Below, in pieces: positions 10,400-22,778 of a stretch of DNA of 64,000 nt (positions are counted from its first letter, which is position 1; each line of letters opens with the position of its first letter). The translations under genes were made by a program, and so were the position numbers. The stretch is from Limnoperna fortunei (taxonomy: Eukaryota > Mollusca > Bivalvia > Mytilida > Modiolidae): assembly GCA_944474755.1 (NCBI GenBank), contig OX104124.1, positions 8,086,437-8,150,436 on the forward strand. Direction: 5' to 3'. The notes under the pieces are model-generated. The model saw only the letters and a list, made by a program, of their open reading frames with translations. It was not told the origin of the DNA and did no database searches.

Positions 10400-12900
10400 A
10401 CTCTTGTTTCTTTGATTCTTATGAAGAAAATATTTCTCTAATAAATACATTTACTCTATGTTTTCTAGTATTGCTATGAATATTGCGATCCTTATCTTAC
10501 TTTGTCTTTCGACGTACGTGCTATACAATTTAGTATTTTCAACTTAAGATTTGTTTTATATAAATATTTATATTTTCTTGTGTGTTCTTTTAAATTTCTC
10601 CCTGTTACCGGTTAAATTTTGTTAATGTATATTTTAATTGAAACTCACTGAACGTGAATTTTTACGTTAACTTAAAGTACATTTACGATTATTGTACCTT
10701 AATTTTACTTCCCGAAAATTTTGCTGTGAATTTGTTCTTGAATTTCACATTAAATTTAAACTTTGACAAAATAATAATATCAATTACAACGGTATTACAT
10801 TGGAATATTTGTAACATTTTGTAGAGCTGCAATATAAAACAAAAACTATTAACAAGGATATTTCTAATCATGATGTAAGGATTTTTACCACTTTGACTTA
10901 ATCATGGTGAAAAATAGAAGCTGCCAATAGTACTTAAAACGTTTAAAACTAATAACAAATTATGTACGATCTGACAAGTTTAACGTTCACTTAATTTACC
11001 TGAAAGTGGAAGTTAATTTGAAATGCCCATGAACAAATTTGAAGTACCGTGAATTTCTCATAAATATTTCAAATTGTGCTGATGTGAATCAAATGCACAT
11101 GAAAATATTAATGTTAAGTTCTTGTGATTTAAAAATTGAACTTAAAAGAGGAACTTTACATTGTTGTTTTGATGATTCGTACACATACAAATATTTTTGC
11201 AAATCTGTATAATTTTTATTATGTCATTTTTTATCAGGTCTATACAAATTTTTAAAATGCTTTATTAGATCCTTTTCTATGCTTTAAATATTTCCATTTT
11301 CATGTGAATAAGAAGCATCTACAGAAAAAAATAGGTTTTAAATTTACTGCTTATATCTAATAAGTGCTATACTCATATTTTATTGGATATTGGAGATAAA
11401 AACTTTTTTCATATTTAGTGAAAGGACATTAAAACATTCATACATATTTTTAAAATATTCAGTCAATCAATCAATGACTGTCCATACCCCACACTATATA
11501 TATATAGTGGCAATCAACATGTTCTGTTGATAGTGCCATCCTATTTTCACAGGTGATTTGTTTATTAACTGTTTATTGTCCAGAATATAGTTGAATACTG
11601 CCATCTGCACGTTAAGCAACAACTCAATAAATCAACGACGAAATGACAGATAATTATAGATTTGATCTACCACATTGAAAACACCTGCAAAGTCCCGATG
11701 GGGATACCTTTTGAATGTAATTCTTAAGTGGCAAAATATAAAATTGAGCAGAAGACATGCGAGATGTACGATGTGTTAATAGTCTGCAATTATCAGGGTT
11801 TTCATGATGTTTTCCCGCGTACTAAAGCAATCTTTTGAATGTACGTTTCTGCGTAGAAGTTATTTGATTCAGAAATAATATAGACATATTTTGGTTTCTT
11901 AAAAACATACCTAGAAACTATAATAAATACACAATTATACTGATTTGCAGACAACACTTTAAAATATATTGGTTTGGTTTAAATGATTCAATATAATATT
12001 ACAGGGGAATAGTGTCAATTTCCTTATTGTAAGTCGAAACTGTTTTTAATTATTTTGGGTCTGAGTGTCATGTTTTGGGTGCTATTAAACAAGCTTCGAT
12101 CTCGAAATAAGTTGTCTTTTAGTTTACATACAAACATGTTAAATTTTTTTCAAAGCGTTTTACGAAGATGCAGATTCTATAGACACATCCTTTAAGTGAC
12201 CTTAATACTTATCGCCTTAATCATAGACGACAATAAGGTCTTGATGTTAGTAATTAAATATAGAGATTCACAGCAAACTAAGCATTCTAGTGATGCATCC
12301 TCAAACACACGATGAGTACATCTCAGAATATTTCGAGTTAACTATTCGCATTAATAAGATCTATAAGTTAGTTTATCCTATCTGAATTTAATTTAATCTT
12401 CAGTTTCATTGCTCTCCCATTTATCTTATTTTAAAATGAATCATAACAACAGTTGAAAATTTTCACCGTAAAAATACAAACGAACATAATATAAATTATA
12501 CAAAACAGTAGCCAGTCACGCTCTGTTCCAAACCACAACTGTTAAATTGTTTTCCGTACGAGGAATTCAAAATTTGAAACTGTAGCACTATTATTCAAAG
12601 TTTTTTATTATAATAGAAAAGTATATTCCTTAATTCTTAAAGATTGGCAAAAAATTCAATTCAATATAAAGAAAAATTTGGTAGAAACGCAACATGCTAC
12701 TTAAACAACGCTAAATCGTAATAATAAAGAATTATTCGTATGTGCGAAATATGATACAAAAATTGAGCACAAAAATGAAAAAAATAGCAAGAAAACCAAC
12801 CTGAACAACCAGAGCCAGAAGTCAAAGGAAAACTTACAAATTCCTCTTAAGACAAACATGTACAACACAAAGCAAAAAACCAAAAAAACACAAAAACAGT
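10400..12900. other. AT-rich non-coding DNA
   Basis: No coding frame or recognised repeat. Short ATATAT tracts near 11500 are the only features. Confidence 0.35.
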
Positions 12901-12904
12901 TCCT

Positions 12905-13590
12905 GTCTCAAATTAGACACACATCGAGTTACTCATTGTCATGTCTGGGAAAAGTCTAATTCAGCAGTAGGAAAAACTATCTATGACTCAGCTAAAAATC
13001 CGATTAACAGGAAGTTAAAATTGGAAAGTTAAAGTCATCACGCTTGTCTTAGAGTCTAGTTTGTATTTTTTTAGAGTTTATTCTAGAAGTAGGTATAAGT
13101 AAAAGGCCGACGTAAGTGTATTGTGGTGTCTTTAATTTCAAGCTCGCTGGTCTAGATTGAATGGAAATAGTTAATGAATTTGCCATTGTGTGCAAGAACA
13201 AAACATCATCAATAACGCGGAATGTGAAATTAGGATTCTGATCCAAGGTATTTTTTATTCTTCGAGCCTTTTTAAGAACACAGACTCATAGGACAGGTCG
13301 GCAAGGAGAGGAGCGAGATAATTAGTAACCATTGGAATACCAACAGTCTGTTGAAAAATATGTCCTCTAAACATGATAAATAAGTTGGCAATCATATTTG
13401 ATGTTCAGTACATTTATTATTTGATTTTGAGTCATTGGTGACGAAGAAAGTTCTCTTATGGGTAATTGGCATGTATTTGTATTGTCTCATACCGTTTTTG
13501 CTTTGAACAAAGCACGGATCTTTAAGACTGGTTTTAGTCTGCATATGAGGAATGAGCGTGTAAGGGGTCGAAAAATCAGAATTGTTAATG
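12905..13590 (-). pseudogene. Penelope-like reverse transcriptase relic
   Basis: Several frames read in order on the minus strand match one reverse transcriptase type: 'YKYMPITHKRTFFVTND' (approach to the palm), 'TVGIPMVTN-LAPLLADL' (family pattern VGIPMGTNCAPLLADLFL), 'FTFRVIDDVLFLH' (catalytic IDDV; family YIDDVLSLN), 'ASLKLKTPQYTYVGLLL' (family LEIKDTTxxxSASYLDLLL) and a trace of 'DFNFPI'. Stops and frameshifts occur throughout. The 12905-12970 end matches the tail of the fragment at 55610-55850, so the region between has been deleted. This RT type resembles Penelope-like elements, though that assignment rests on motif memory. Confidence 0.75.
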
Positions 13591-13599
13591 TTGTTACAC

Positions 13600-14520
13600 T
13601 GGGGAAGAGATCCAAACCTTGAGATGTTTATCGGATTTTTTTGAGATTGAAATCCAAACGTAAAAATTATATCTATATATTAATTAAATGTCTTCATTTA
13701 AAAATAATAGCATTTGCATAAAACACTCCAATTTAAAACTACAAAATATTAAATATCAATATAAAATCTGTACAAATTTAACATACTCATAAACAAGAGA
13801 AACATGCATGCCGATCTACCAAAACCCTAATTACATGGAAAACGTTAAAGAAAGATCATATATGTTACATCTATTTTCTCAATGTTTGTCTTTTTAAACA
13901 CAATTAAACTTTCCGCTGTACTTTCTAAAAGTCGAGTGCAGACTGCATGCCAAATATGTAACTAAAATAAAAATGTTCCATTGTTACTGATAAACTCAAA
14001 TTTTAACTCATTACGATTTAAATTTCATTGCTTTTGTCAACATTCAGTCAAAAAAGATGATCATTTGTAAAACAAAAGTCGTCATGGAACACGTCTTAAG
14101 ACATCCCCAACATGATTAGCAAAATCTCCTTAGTTAAATTGTTCGTGAAATATACAGAGCATGTCAAAGGTAGGAGGTCTTTGACAAGTTCTCTAATTTC
14201 ATCACCCTTTCAAAACTGGATATAGCGGATGCAATGCTGAAAGTGGCATAAGGCAACAAAACCAGCTATGAAAGAAAATTGTAAAGTGATATTATCATGA
14301 CAAGTTATACAAAAGTGTAAAGAGTTTTACCATTGTTAGCCAGTAATGATCGTCATTAGTATTAAACAAAAGGAGTAAAGATACTATTAAGAATTGTTTG
14401 TTGGCTCCAAAAACTACATGTAGTTAAGTTACTAATTCCTATAACTGGTGTATGACCACATAATCAATACGGCCCTTCCTAATAACAGCATCATTTATCA
14501 GTCAAATTTGAAATACGAAA
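13600..14520. other. AT-rich non-coding DNA, possible SINE tail near 14200
   Basis: A short segment near 14205-14265 ('AAAACTGGATATAG', 'TGCTGAAAGTGGCAT') resembles the 3' end of the SINE but is too short and diverged to be sure. Nothing else was recognised. Confidence 0.3.
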
Positions 14521-15039
14521 CTTAGTGAATTTTTTTGTACTTACATACTGAAACCAAACATATCATTCGTAATAGATTATAAAAAATGTAAAGTAACAAT
14601 GATAATAGAACTAACATGTGAAAACTATATGCATATATATTAATTCTTCAATTGTATCTTCAAAGTTTAATTTATATGATGAAATATTTAGAATAAGAAA
14701 GAAAAACATCTTATTGAATAGATTGTGACTAAACTTTTCATGGCAATATAAATTGTCATGCATTGATGGTAAGACATTTAGAAAGTTAGAGGAAGTCCGT
14801 ATAGTAAACAGCATAATAAAAGATCTACTGTTAGATAATGATGTGCCTTCTCTTAGGTAAAAAGTAGTGTGTCTATAATTAACAGTTGAGTTGTTACTAA
14901 ACAGGACTGTTGTATTTTATAATTAGTTTTTTATGTAGAAAATAAACCAAACGAAAATCAGATATTAGTCTTTAGCTGGTATAAAATTATCAGTAAATGT
15001 GCCAGTAACTAATACGATAATGAGTAATTTAATTTATAA

Positions 15040-15100
15040 TCTTACTGTTACTTTCTTTACTTGTTTTTATTCTTCCTCTGAAAAAAATCATTAACAGTAG
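15040..15100 (-). other. Degenerate array unit, possible terminal exon
   Basis: The unit at 15040-15100 aligns with the array ('CTTACTGTTACTTTCTTTAC' on plus), but GTAAGT is gone. On the minus strand the acceptor TTTTTTTCAG is followed by six codons (AGG to AAG) and then TAA. If the micro-exons are read in phase 0 this would be a natural last coding exon. The further site at 14545 would then lie outside the coding part, so the two readings conflict. Confidence 0.25.
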
Positions 15101-17208
15101 CAAAAAACTAAAACGTGTAATAGCAACGGATACTAAAGTGAAAATGTTTGTTAATTAATCAAACATTTAAATTTAAAAGTCCACACCGCATGCGTCAAGG
15201 TAATTATTTATGTGAAATAAGTCTAGAATTAACATTGCATGGAATTTTTTCGTATAAAAATAATAAATAAAGTGTTAATATATTATTAATTTGCAAATGT
15301 ACATTGTAGGTAAAAAGATGTAAGACGACATACTTGAGAAGGAAATAGGCATTAAACATTTAAAGGTAACATATTAAATAATTGATTGATATCAAAAGAA
15401 AGTGCATGAATGTAATAATTGTGATTCAAGCATATCGGATTTTCAATTGTCATATAACTGACACTTGTAACACTAAAACCAAAGATGATATGAGTGAAGA
15501 TAATGTTGTTTTTAGTATATTTAATATCTTGGCTCGTACTTACAGACAAAAAACAAGCAAATAATATTGTAATGTTGTTACCAATGATAATAACAGTCAC
15601 GTTGTAAACTTTATGTAATAATATAGGTCAATTTAAGTCTATATTTGGATATGATGTGCTTGAGAAATAACCATCAGTGAAAAGATGTCTTTGAGTGAAA
15701 AAAATTACAAATAACGTGTGATTATTTTAATTATTTGTAAATGTATAGCTGTGGGTACGAAATATAGAAGGTGATAAATTAGAATTATAAAAAACTGACA
15801 GATTCCGTAGGAGGTATATATTGTCATAAACCAGCTTCGACTTTATATGATTTAATTTCCATTAAGTAGTAAAAACACCATCGACAACTTCATTATTGAT
15901 ACAAACTGTAACACTAAACCCAAACATGTAGTGTGTTTCCTATCTCCTGACCGATCTGGTGCAAAAAGAAATCGTTATATTTTGATAAGACCCTTTCAAC
16001 CAAGAAACCTTCGTTATTAACTGCAACAGAATGTCATATATCAGTGAAGGTTGCTTTGGGTAATGCTGTGTTGTTTTATTAATAAACTTGTCTTTACTTT
16101 CTTGGTTTGTACTTACTTTCAGAAAAACAAACAAACAATATGTTTTAATGATCACAACAGTGGAAGAGTATTACTAAGGTTTATAGCAGTGACATTGTAA
16201 ATTTAAAATAATTAAATATTTCATATCAAGTCTATATTACAATTTTATGTGCTTTAGAAATAAATATCAACAACTTGTATTGTTCATACAACTTGTAACA
16301 CTTAAACCAAAGATGAAGTGTGATGTCAATTTTCGCCCGATCTTTTGCATGAACGAATTTGTTCGATTTTAATAAGACCACAATAACCAAGACAATTTGT
16401 AAATAACTCCAGAAGAATGTCATATTTGAGTGAAGATAGCATTGGTAAATGTTGTGTTGTTTTATTGATATCTGTGCTTGTACTTACGAACTCAAAACAA
16501 ATTATATGTTTTAAATGATTACACATTATAATAATAGTAATATTGTAAACGCTATGTAAAAATATGTCAAATCAAATCTATATTACGAGATAATGCTCTC
16601 GAAAAATAAATATCGGTGGGAAATTCCTCGAATTAACATGTGTAAAAAATTGAAAATAAGGTGCGATTACATAAATTATTTGTACAAGAATACTGGTGGT
16701 AGGAAATATTTTCATTGTTTATGCAACATATAATAGTAAAACCAAAAATGTATTGGGCTATCAATCTCCTGCACGATCTTGGGAAGTTATGACACATTTC
16801 TTAGAACTTTTATGAGACAATCCAACTAAAAAACGTTCAGAATAACTATAGGCAGAATCTCATGCTTAAGTGATCATAGAATTGGGTAATGTGGTGTTGT
16901 TTTATTGATATAATTATCGTTACTTTTTGGCTTCTACTTACTTTCTGAAAAAAAAGAAACAAATAATATGTTTTAAATCATCACATTAGTGGAAGAGTAT
17001 AGAGTATTGCGAAGGATAATAAAAGTAACATTGTAAAGTTTATATAGTATATGTCCATTCAAAGTTTACATTACAAAGTTATGCGCTTTTGAAATAATCA
17101 TCTGTGAAAATTATGTTTTATGAATTAACATGTGTAAAAAAATAAAAAATAAGTTTTGATTACATAAATTATTTGTACAAACATAATGGTGGTAGGAAAC
17201 ACAGAAAG

Positions 17209-17491
17209 TAAGATTTATAGTTTATTTACGTTTTTTGAAACGAGATGCGTTTTCTCGTCGTATCGCATCGAAGGGCGACAGCCCTGAGATGAGATGGCGA
17301 GAAAATGCATCGAGTTTCAAAAAACGTAAATAATCTGTTTATCGCTATTTTGTAACATTGTGACGTCACAGTGTTTTCTTAACGACGTCTTGTCAGCGAG
17401 CTGAGATGGACCCATCTCAAGCTAGTAGAGTGAGATGGAATAATATCGCACATAAAGATCAAAGGAAAATACCTCAAAATAGCGATAAGAT
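17209..17491. mobile_element. 271-bp hairpin element inserted in an array unit
   Basis: It interrupts the unit sequence GGTAAGATGATGAATTATAG and is flanked by TAAGAT on both sides (17209-17214 and 17486-17491), a likely 6-bp duplication. Inside, arms 17225-17257 and 17298-17330 form a ~33-bp near-perfect hairpin, and TTATCGCTATTTTG at 17339 is inverted at 17475. Confidence 0.65.
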
Positions 17492-19469
17492 GAATTATAG
17501 ATGAAGTTGAAACTTTATCAATTTTTTTGTTTATTTCTGACTGTTAAACATTTGGCAACACATTTTTATGTGACAGGATTTAGGAGAATAGGTATGTATT
17601 GCGAGAATGACCTCCAGGCATATTGAATTTACAGTTTTCATTTAGAAGATATAAAATCTTCATTGTTCATGCAACAGTTAACAGTAAAACCAAATATGTA
17701 TTGTGTTATCAATCTCCTTCATGGTCTTGGTCAATGACACATTTGTTAAACTTTGATGCGATCATCGCAACTAAATAAACGTTCTGAATAACTATCAGCA
17801 TAATGTCATTTTTAAGTGAAGATATCATTTGGTGATGCTGTGTTGTTTTATTGATATACTTATCGTTACTTTCCTGGATTGAACTTACACACTGAAAAAC
17901 AAACAAATATGTTTTAAATCATCACATCAGTGGAAGAGTATAGAGTATTGCCAAGGATAATAGAACAATGCCTCGAATTAACATGCGTAGACAATTATAA
18001 ATAACGTGTGATTACATTAATTGCTTGCACAAGAATACTGGTGGTAGGAAATATAGAAGGTAAGATGATGAATTATAGTTGAAATTTAAACTTCATCGAT
18101 TGTTTGTTTAGTTCTGACATTTAAACTTTCACCAACACTTTAGTAAGAGACAGGTGTTAGGAGAATAGGTATGCATTGCGCAAATGGCCTTTCGGCATAT
18201 AGGATTTACAGTTTTCATTTAGTAAATGTACCATCTTCATTGTTCATGCAACAGATAACAGTTAAGCCAAAAATGTATTGTGTTATCAATCGTCTGCACT
18301 GTCATGGGCAATGACACATTTGTTAAACTTTGATAAAACCACCCCAACTAAAAAAAGTTCTGAATAACTATTAGCAGAATGTCATGTTTAAGTGAAGATA
18401 TAATTGGGTAATGTTGTGTTGTTATATTGATATACTTTTCGTTACTTTCTTGGATTGTACTTACAAACTGAAAAACAAACAAATAATACGTTTTACATCA
18501 TCACATCAGTGGAAGAGTATAGAGTATTGACAAGGATAATAGAAGTAACATTGTAAAGTTTATGTAATAGCATATGTCAATTCAAAGTTTACATTACTAT
18601 ACGATGTGCTTGTGAAATAATCAGCCGTGAAAAATGCCTCGAATTAAAATGTGTAAAAAATTTTTAAAAAAGGTGTGATTACATAAATTATTTGTACAAG
18701 CATACCAGTGTTGAGCAATATAGAAGGTAAGATCATAAATTATAGCTAAAATTAAAATTTCATCAATTATTTGTTTATTTCTGACTCTATTTCTACTTTA
18801 TTTCTAACTTTCAGCAACACTCTTTATTAAGTGACAGGTGTTCGGAGAATAGGTATGCATTGCGAAAAAGACCTTCCGGCATATAGGATTTTACTGTTTT
18901 CATTTAGTAGATATAACATCTTCATTGTCCAGATAACATATAACAGTGAAACTAAAGATGTATTTTGCTATCAGTCTCCTGCACGATTTTGGGCAATGAC
19001 AAATTTGTTAAACTTTGTTAATACCACCCCAACTAATGAAACATTCTGAATAACTATCAGCAGAATGTCATGTTTAAGTGAAGATAACATTGGGTAATGT
19101 TGTGTTGCTTTATTGATATACTTTCTTGGCTTGTACTTACAAGCTGAAAACAAACCAATAATATGTTTTAAATCATCATATCAATATAAGATCATAGAGC
19201 ATTGCCAAGATAATAGAAGTAACCTTGTAAATTTTATGTAATCGTATATGTCTATTCAAAGTTTATATAGGATTTACAGTTTTCATTTTGTAAATATATA
19301 TTATCTTCATTGTTTATGCAAGATATAACAGTAAAAGCAAAGATGTATTCTGTTATCAATTTCCTGCAGGGTCTTGGGCAATGACAAATTTGTTAAACTT
19401 TGATAAGATCACCACAACTAAAAAAACGTTTTGAATAACTATAAGCAGAATGTCATGTTTAAGTGAAGA

Positions 19470-22400
19470 TACAGATGGGTGCAGTCCTAACATAACATGC
19501 TAGTTAACTTGTAAAGCAGAGATTCTGACTGCTTAAGTTAACTTCGAGCAGAGAATTTGACAACCCAAGTTAACTCGGGCTGTTCTTTTGACAATTTTTG
19601 TACAATGTATTTCTGTCCACTTGACAATTTTTTGACACTTTCTGTCTACTGGACGTTTTTTTTATTTTGACAATTTCTGTCCTGTGGACAATTTTTTTTC
19701 TTTTGACAATTTGTTCACGTGACGAGTTTGTCAACAGGACATTTTTTGTTCTGACAATTTTATCGCGTGACAACATTTTTTATTTTGGAAATTTATGTCC
19801 ACTTTGTCAACTTGCTAACCTTTCGACTGACACTTTAAACCACTTTTAACTTTTACTTTAATGCTTTTTTTAACAATTTATTTAGAAAAGACGTCGATTT
19901 AATTTATCTGCACGTTGTCGGAATAAAAAGATACGAAAGATGAAAATCAAATCGTTTGTTGTTTATTAAAATCCTATTACCAAAAATAATCGATATAATA
20001 CAAATTAGTAATGAAAGAATTTTATATTAAAGATCTGTTTGCTTTTTACGTATTATTGCGGAAAAAAACATGTTATAAATTACGTCTCGGAAACATATTA
20101 CTTATTGCGCCGTTGTTTCCTTTAATTAAATATTAATGTACAGTCCAATACATTAAGACACATCTTTGTTATATAAATATCTATCAATCAATACGAAATC
20201 ATAATATAAATTATTACAACTCTTGAATTTAGCAATCATTCAAAATATAAATTAAGTCTACATGTATCCAATTGAAAGTACACTGCAATAACCAAATTGT
20301 GTGATAATAATAAAAAAGGTTAAAGATCTATGACAGTTCTGTATTTGAACCATTAAATCTCATTATAGTACACAACTACTATTAGGTCAAATATCTTATA
20401 TATACAATTGTAACACCCACATTTTTTCTATACCAGTGTGTGTAACATGGTTTTTAATTTCATTTCTGTTGTCCTGAGAGTGAGTTTATATATGTAATAT
20501 TTGTTTAATTGCATCCCTTAGGTCTCACAGTTAAATTTTTATGTAAAATATGGTTTTTAATTTCATCACCAAAGTCTCAGGATTTATTTTATTTTTATAT
20601 TATGTGTAAAATGATTTTTTAACGCTAAAATCTCAAGCATGTTTTATATGTTAAATATTGTTTTCAATTGCATTTTCAAGGTCTCATGATTGATTTTATA
20701 TATTGAATATGGTTTTTTATTGCATCGCTAAGATCACTGGCTTAATTTTATATGTGAAATATGGTTTTAATTGCATCCCTCGGGCCTTCGGGGTGATTTT
20801 ATATGTGTACTTTGGTTTTCAATTGCTTCATTTAATTCTCCAAAGCAATTTTGTACTTGTACCATGGTTTTTGATTGCATCTTGTGGGTATCAGGAATGA
20901 TTTTATATGTAAAATATGGTTTTAATTCCATTACTAATATCCCCAGAGTGATTTTATACATAAAATATGGTTTTTTATTCTATAGCTCAGGTCTCATGAT
21001 TGATTTTTTAAGTAAAATATAGTTTTTATTTCCATCACTAAGGTCACAGAAATGATTTTATAGGTGAAATATGGTTTTTAATTGCATTGCTAAAGTCTCA
21101 AGATTGAATTTATATGTTAAATATGGTTTTAATTGCATTCCTATGGTCTCCAGAGTGATTTTATATGTGAGATATTGTTTTTTATGGCATTATCAAGGTT
21201 TCAGGAGTGATTTTATATGTGAAATATGGTTTCTAGTTGCATTGCTAAAGTCACGAGATGTTAAATATGGATTTTAATCTCATCGCTTAGGTCTCTAGAG
21301 TGATTTTATATCTGACATATGGTTTTTGTTTACATCGCTATAGTCTTATTAGTAATTTTACATATTAAATATATTTTTTACTTGTATTGCCAAGGTTTCA
21401 GGATTGATTTTATATGCAAAATATGGCTTTAATTCCATCAATAAGGTCTCAGGATTGATTTTATATGTAAAATATTGTTTGTAATTGCATGGCTAAGGTC
21501 TACAGAGTGAATTTATATGTGAAATATAGTTTTTAATTGCATTGCTATAGTTTCATTAGTGACTTTATATGTAAAATATGCTTTTTAATTGCATTGCTAA
21601 GGTCTCCAGAGTAACTTTATATGTGGAATGTGGTTTTTAACTGCATTGCTGAAGTCTCATGATTGATTTTATATGTTAAATATAGTTTTTAGTTGCATTG
21701 TTAATGTCTCACCTGATTTATTTCATATGTAATTGTATTGCTATAGGATCAGGATTGATTTTATATGTGAAAAGGGTTTTTAATTGAATCCCTTAAGTAT
21801 TTGGAGTTATTTTATGTTAGAAATATGTTTTTAATTGCATCGCAAAGATCTCTAGAGTTATGTTTTGCATTTAATATGGTTGTAATTTATATTTCTATGT
21901 TCTCATGAGTGGTTTGATATGAATAAGATGTTATAATTTGGGATTTTATGGGTGATTTGTTTTAAATAGTGGATTTGAAGTTAAAAAGCATATCCTGGGA
22001 TGTAGGCAGCCAAGATTTGAAAAATAATTAATATTATTATAATGAAATAAAAAGTGAAATGTATGTATTAATAATAGATATAGTGATACCGACATACATG
22101 TGAATTTTAACAGTATTATTAAATAAAAATATTGCAGGTAAGGATTTATACTTTTATATTTTTATTTAACTACACGAAAAAAATATATCTGATTGCTCAA
22201 TCATAATAATAATAACATAATAATAATAGCAATATGGTGAGAGCTACAATCTAAATTTGTAACCACAACCATTTACCGAAACGCGGACGGGAAGAAAATC
22301 GCGTTCTTTAAGATAGACTGCCGTAGATTTCGTTAATTAACTTTATTGGTGAATGCCTAATTGACAATTTGTAACGAATTATTTAAATAAAGGATATATT

Positions 22401-22778
22401 TTGAATTTTGAGAAAAATAGGGCATTTTGTGACTTGAAAATTGAAAAGCACAGATTTTAACATTTTTTGTCCACTAGACATTTTTGTCACGTGACAATTG
22501 AAAAGCAGAGATTTTGACAATTTTTGTCCACTGGACATTTTTAAGCAGAGATTTTGACCGTTTTTGTCGATTTGACAAAAGCAGAGATTTGGACCGTTTT
22601 TGTCCACTTGACAACAGCAGAGAATTTGACAATCTTTAAAGCAGAGATTTGGACAAAATTTTGTCCAGTCAAAGCGATCAAATTGACTGGTTTTTTTATC
22701 AAAAAGCAGAGATTTTGACAAGAGATTTGGACTGGTTTAAGTTAACTTTATGTCATGTTAGGACTGCACCTAACTGTA
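19470..22778. mobile_element. 3305-bp TA-flanked element with 52-bp tandem array, copy 1
   Basis: The element (19472-22776) sits inside an array unit: flanks read GAAGA-TA and TA-ACATTGGG, and the uninterrupted unit reads GAAGATAACATTGGG, so TA was duplicated. Ends are inverted: CAGATGGGTGCAGTCCTAAC on the left, and CAGTTAGGTGCAGTCCTAAC as the complement of the right, each followed by AGTTAACTT. Inside are a left block of TTTGACAATTTCTGTCC-type repeats (19590-19830), a ~29-unit 52-bp array (20440-21960) and a right block of GCAGAGATTTTGACA-type repeats (22440-22720). There is no transposase, so it is non-autonomous. Confidence 0.88.
20440..21960 (+). repeat. 52-bp tandem array, about 29 units
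   Basis: Consensus is TTTTATATGTGAAATATGGT, then TTTTAATTGCATCGCTAAGG, then TCTCAGGATTGA. Spacing of the ATATGG core is close to 52 bp through the array. Units differ at several positions each, so the array is not freshly amplified. Short open frames here are by-products of the repeat. Confidence 0.9.

Noticed and set aside
14205..14265. A seventh SINE copy
   Set aside because: Only the last ~50 bp resemble the SINE 3' end and the match is weak.
16111..16122. Plus-strand splice acceptor (TACTTACTTTCAG)
   Set aside because: It arises by one base change from the minus-strand motif in a single unit; no exon follows on the plus strand.
20703..21277. Several open frames on both strands as genes
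   Set aside because: They lie wholly within the 52-bp tandem array and change identity with each repeat; they are by-products of the repeat.
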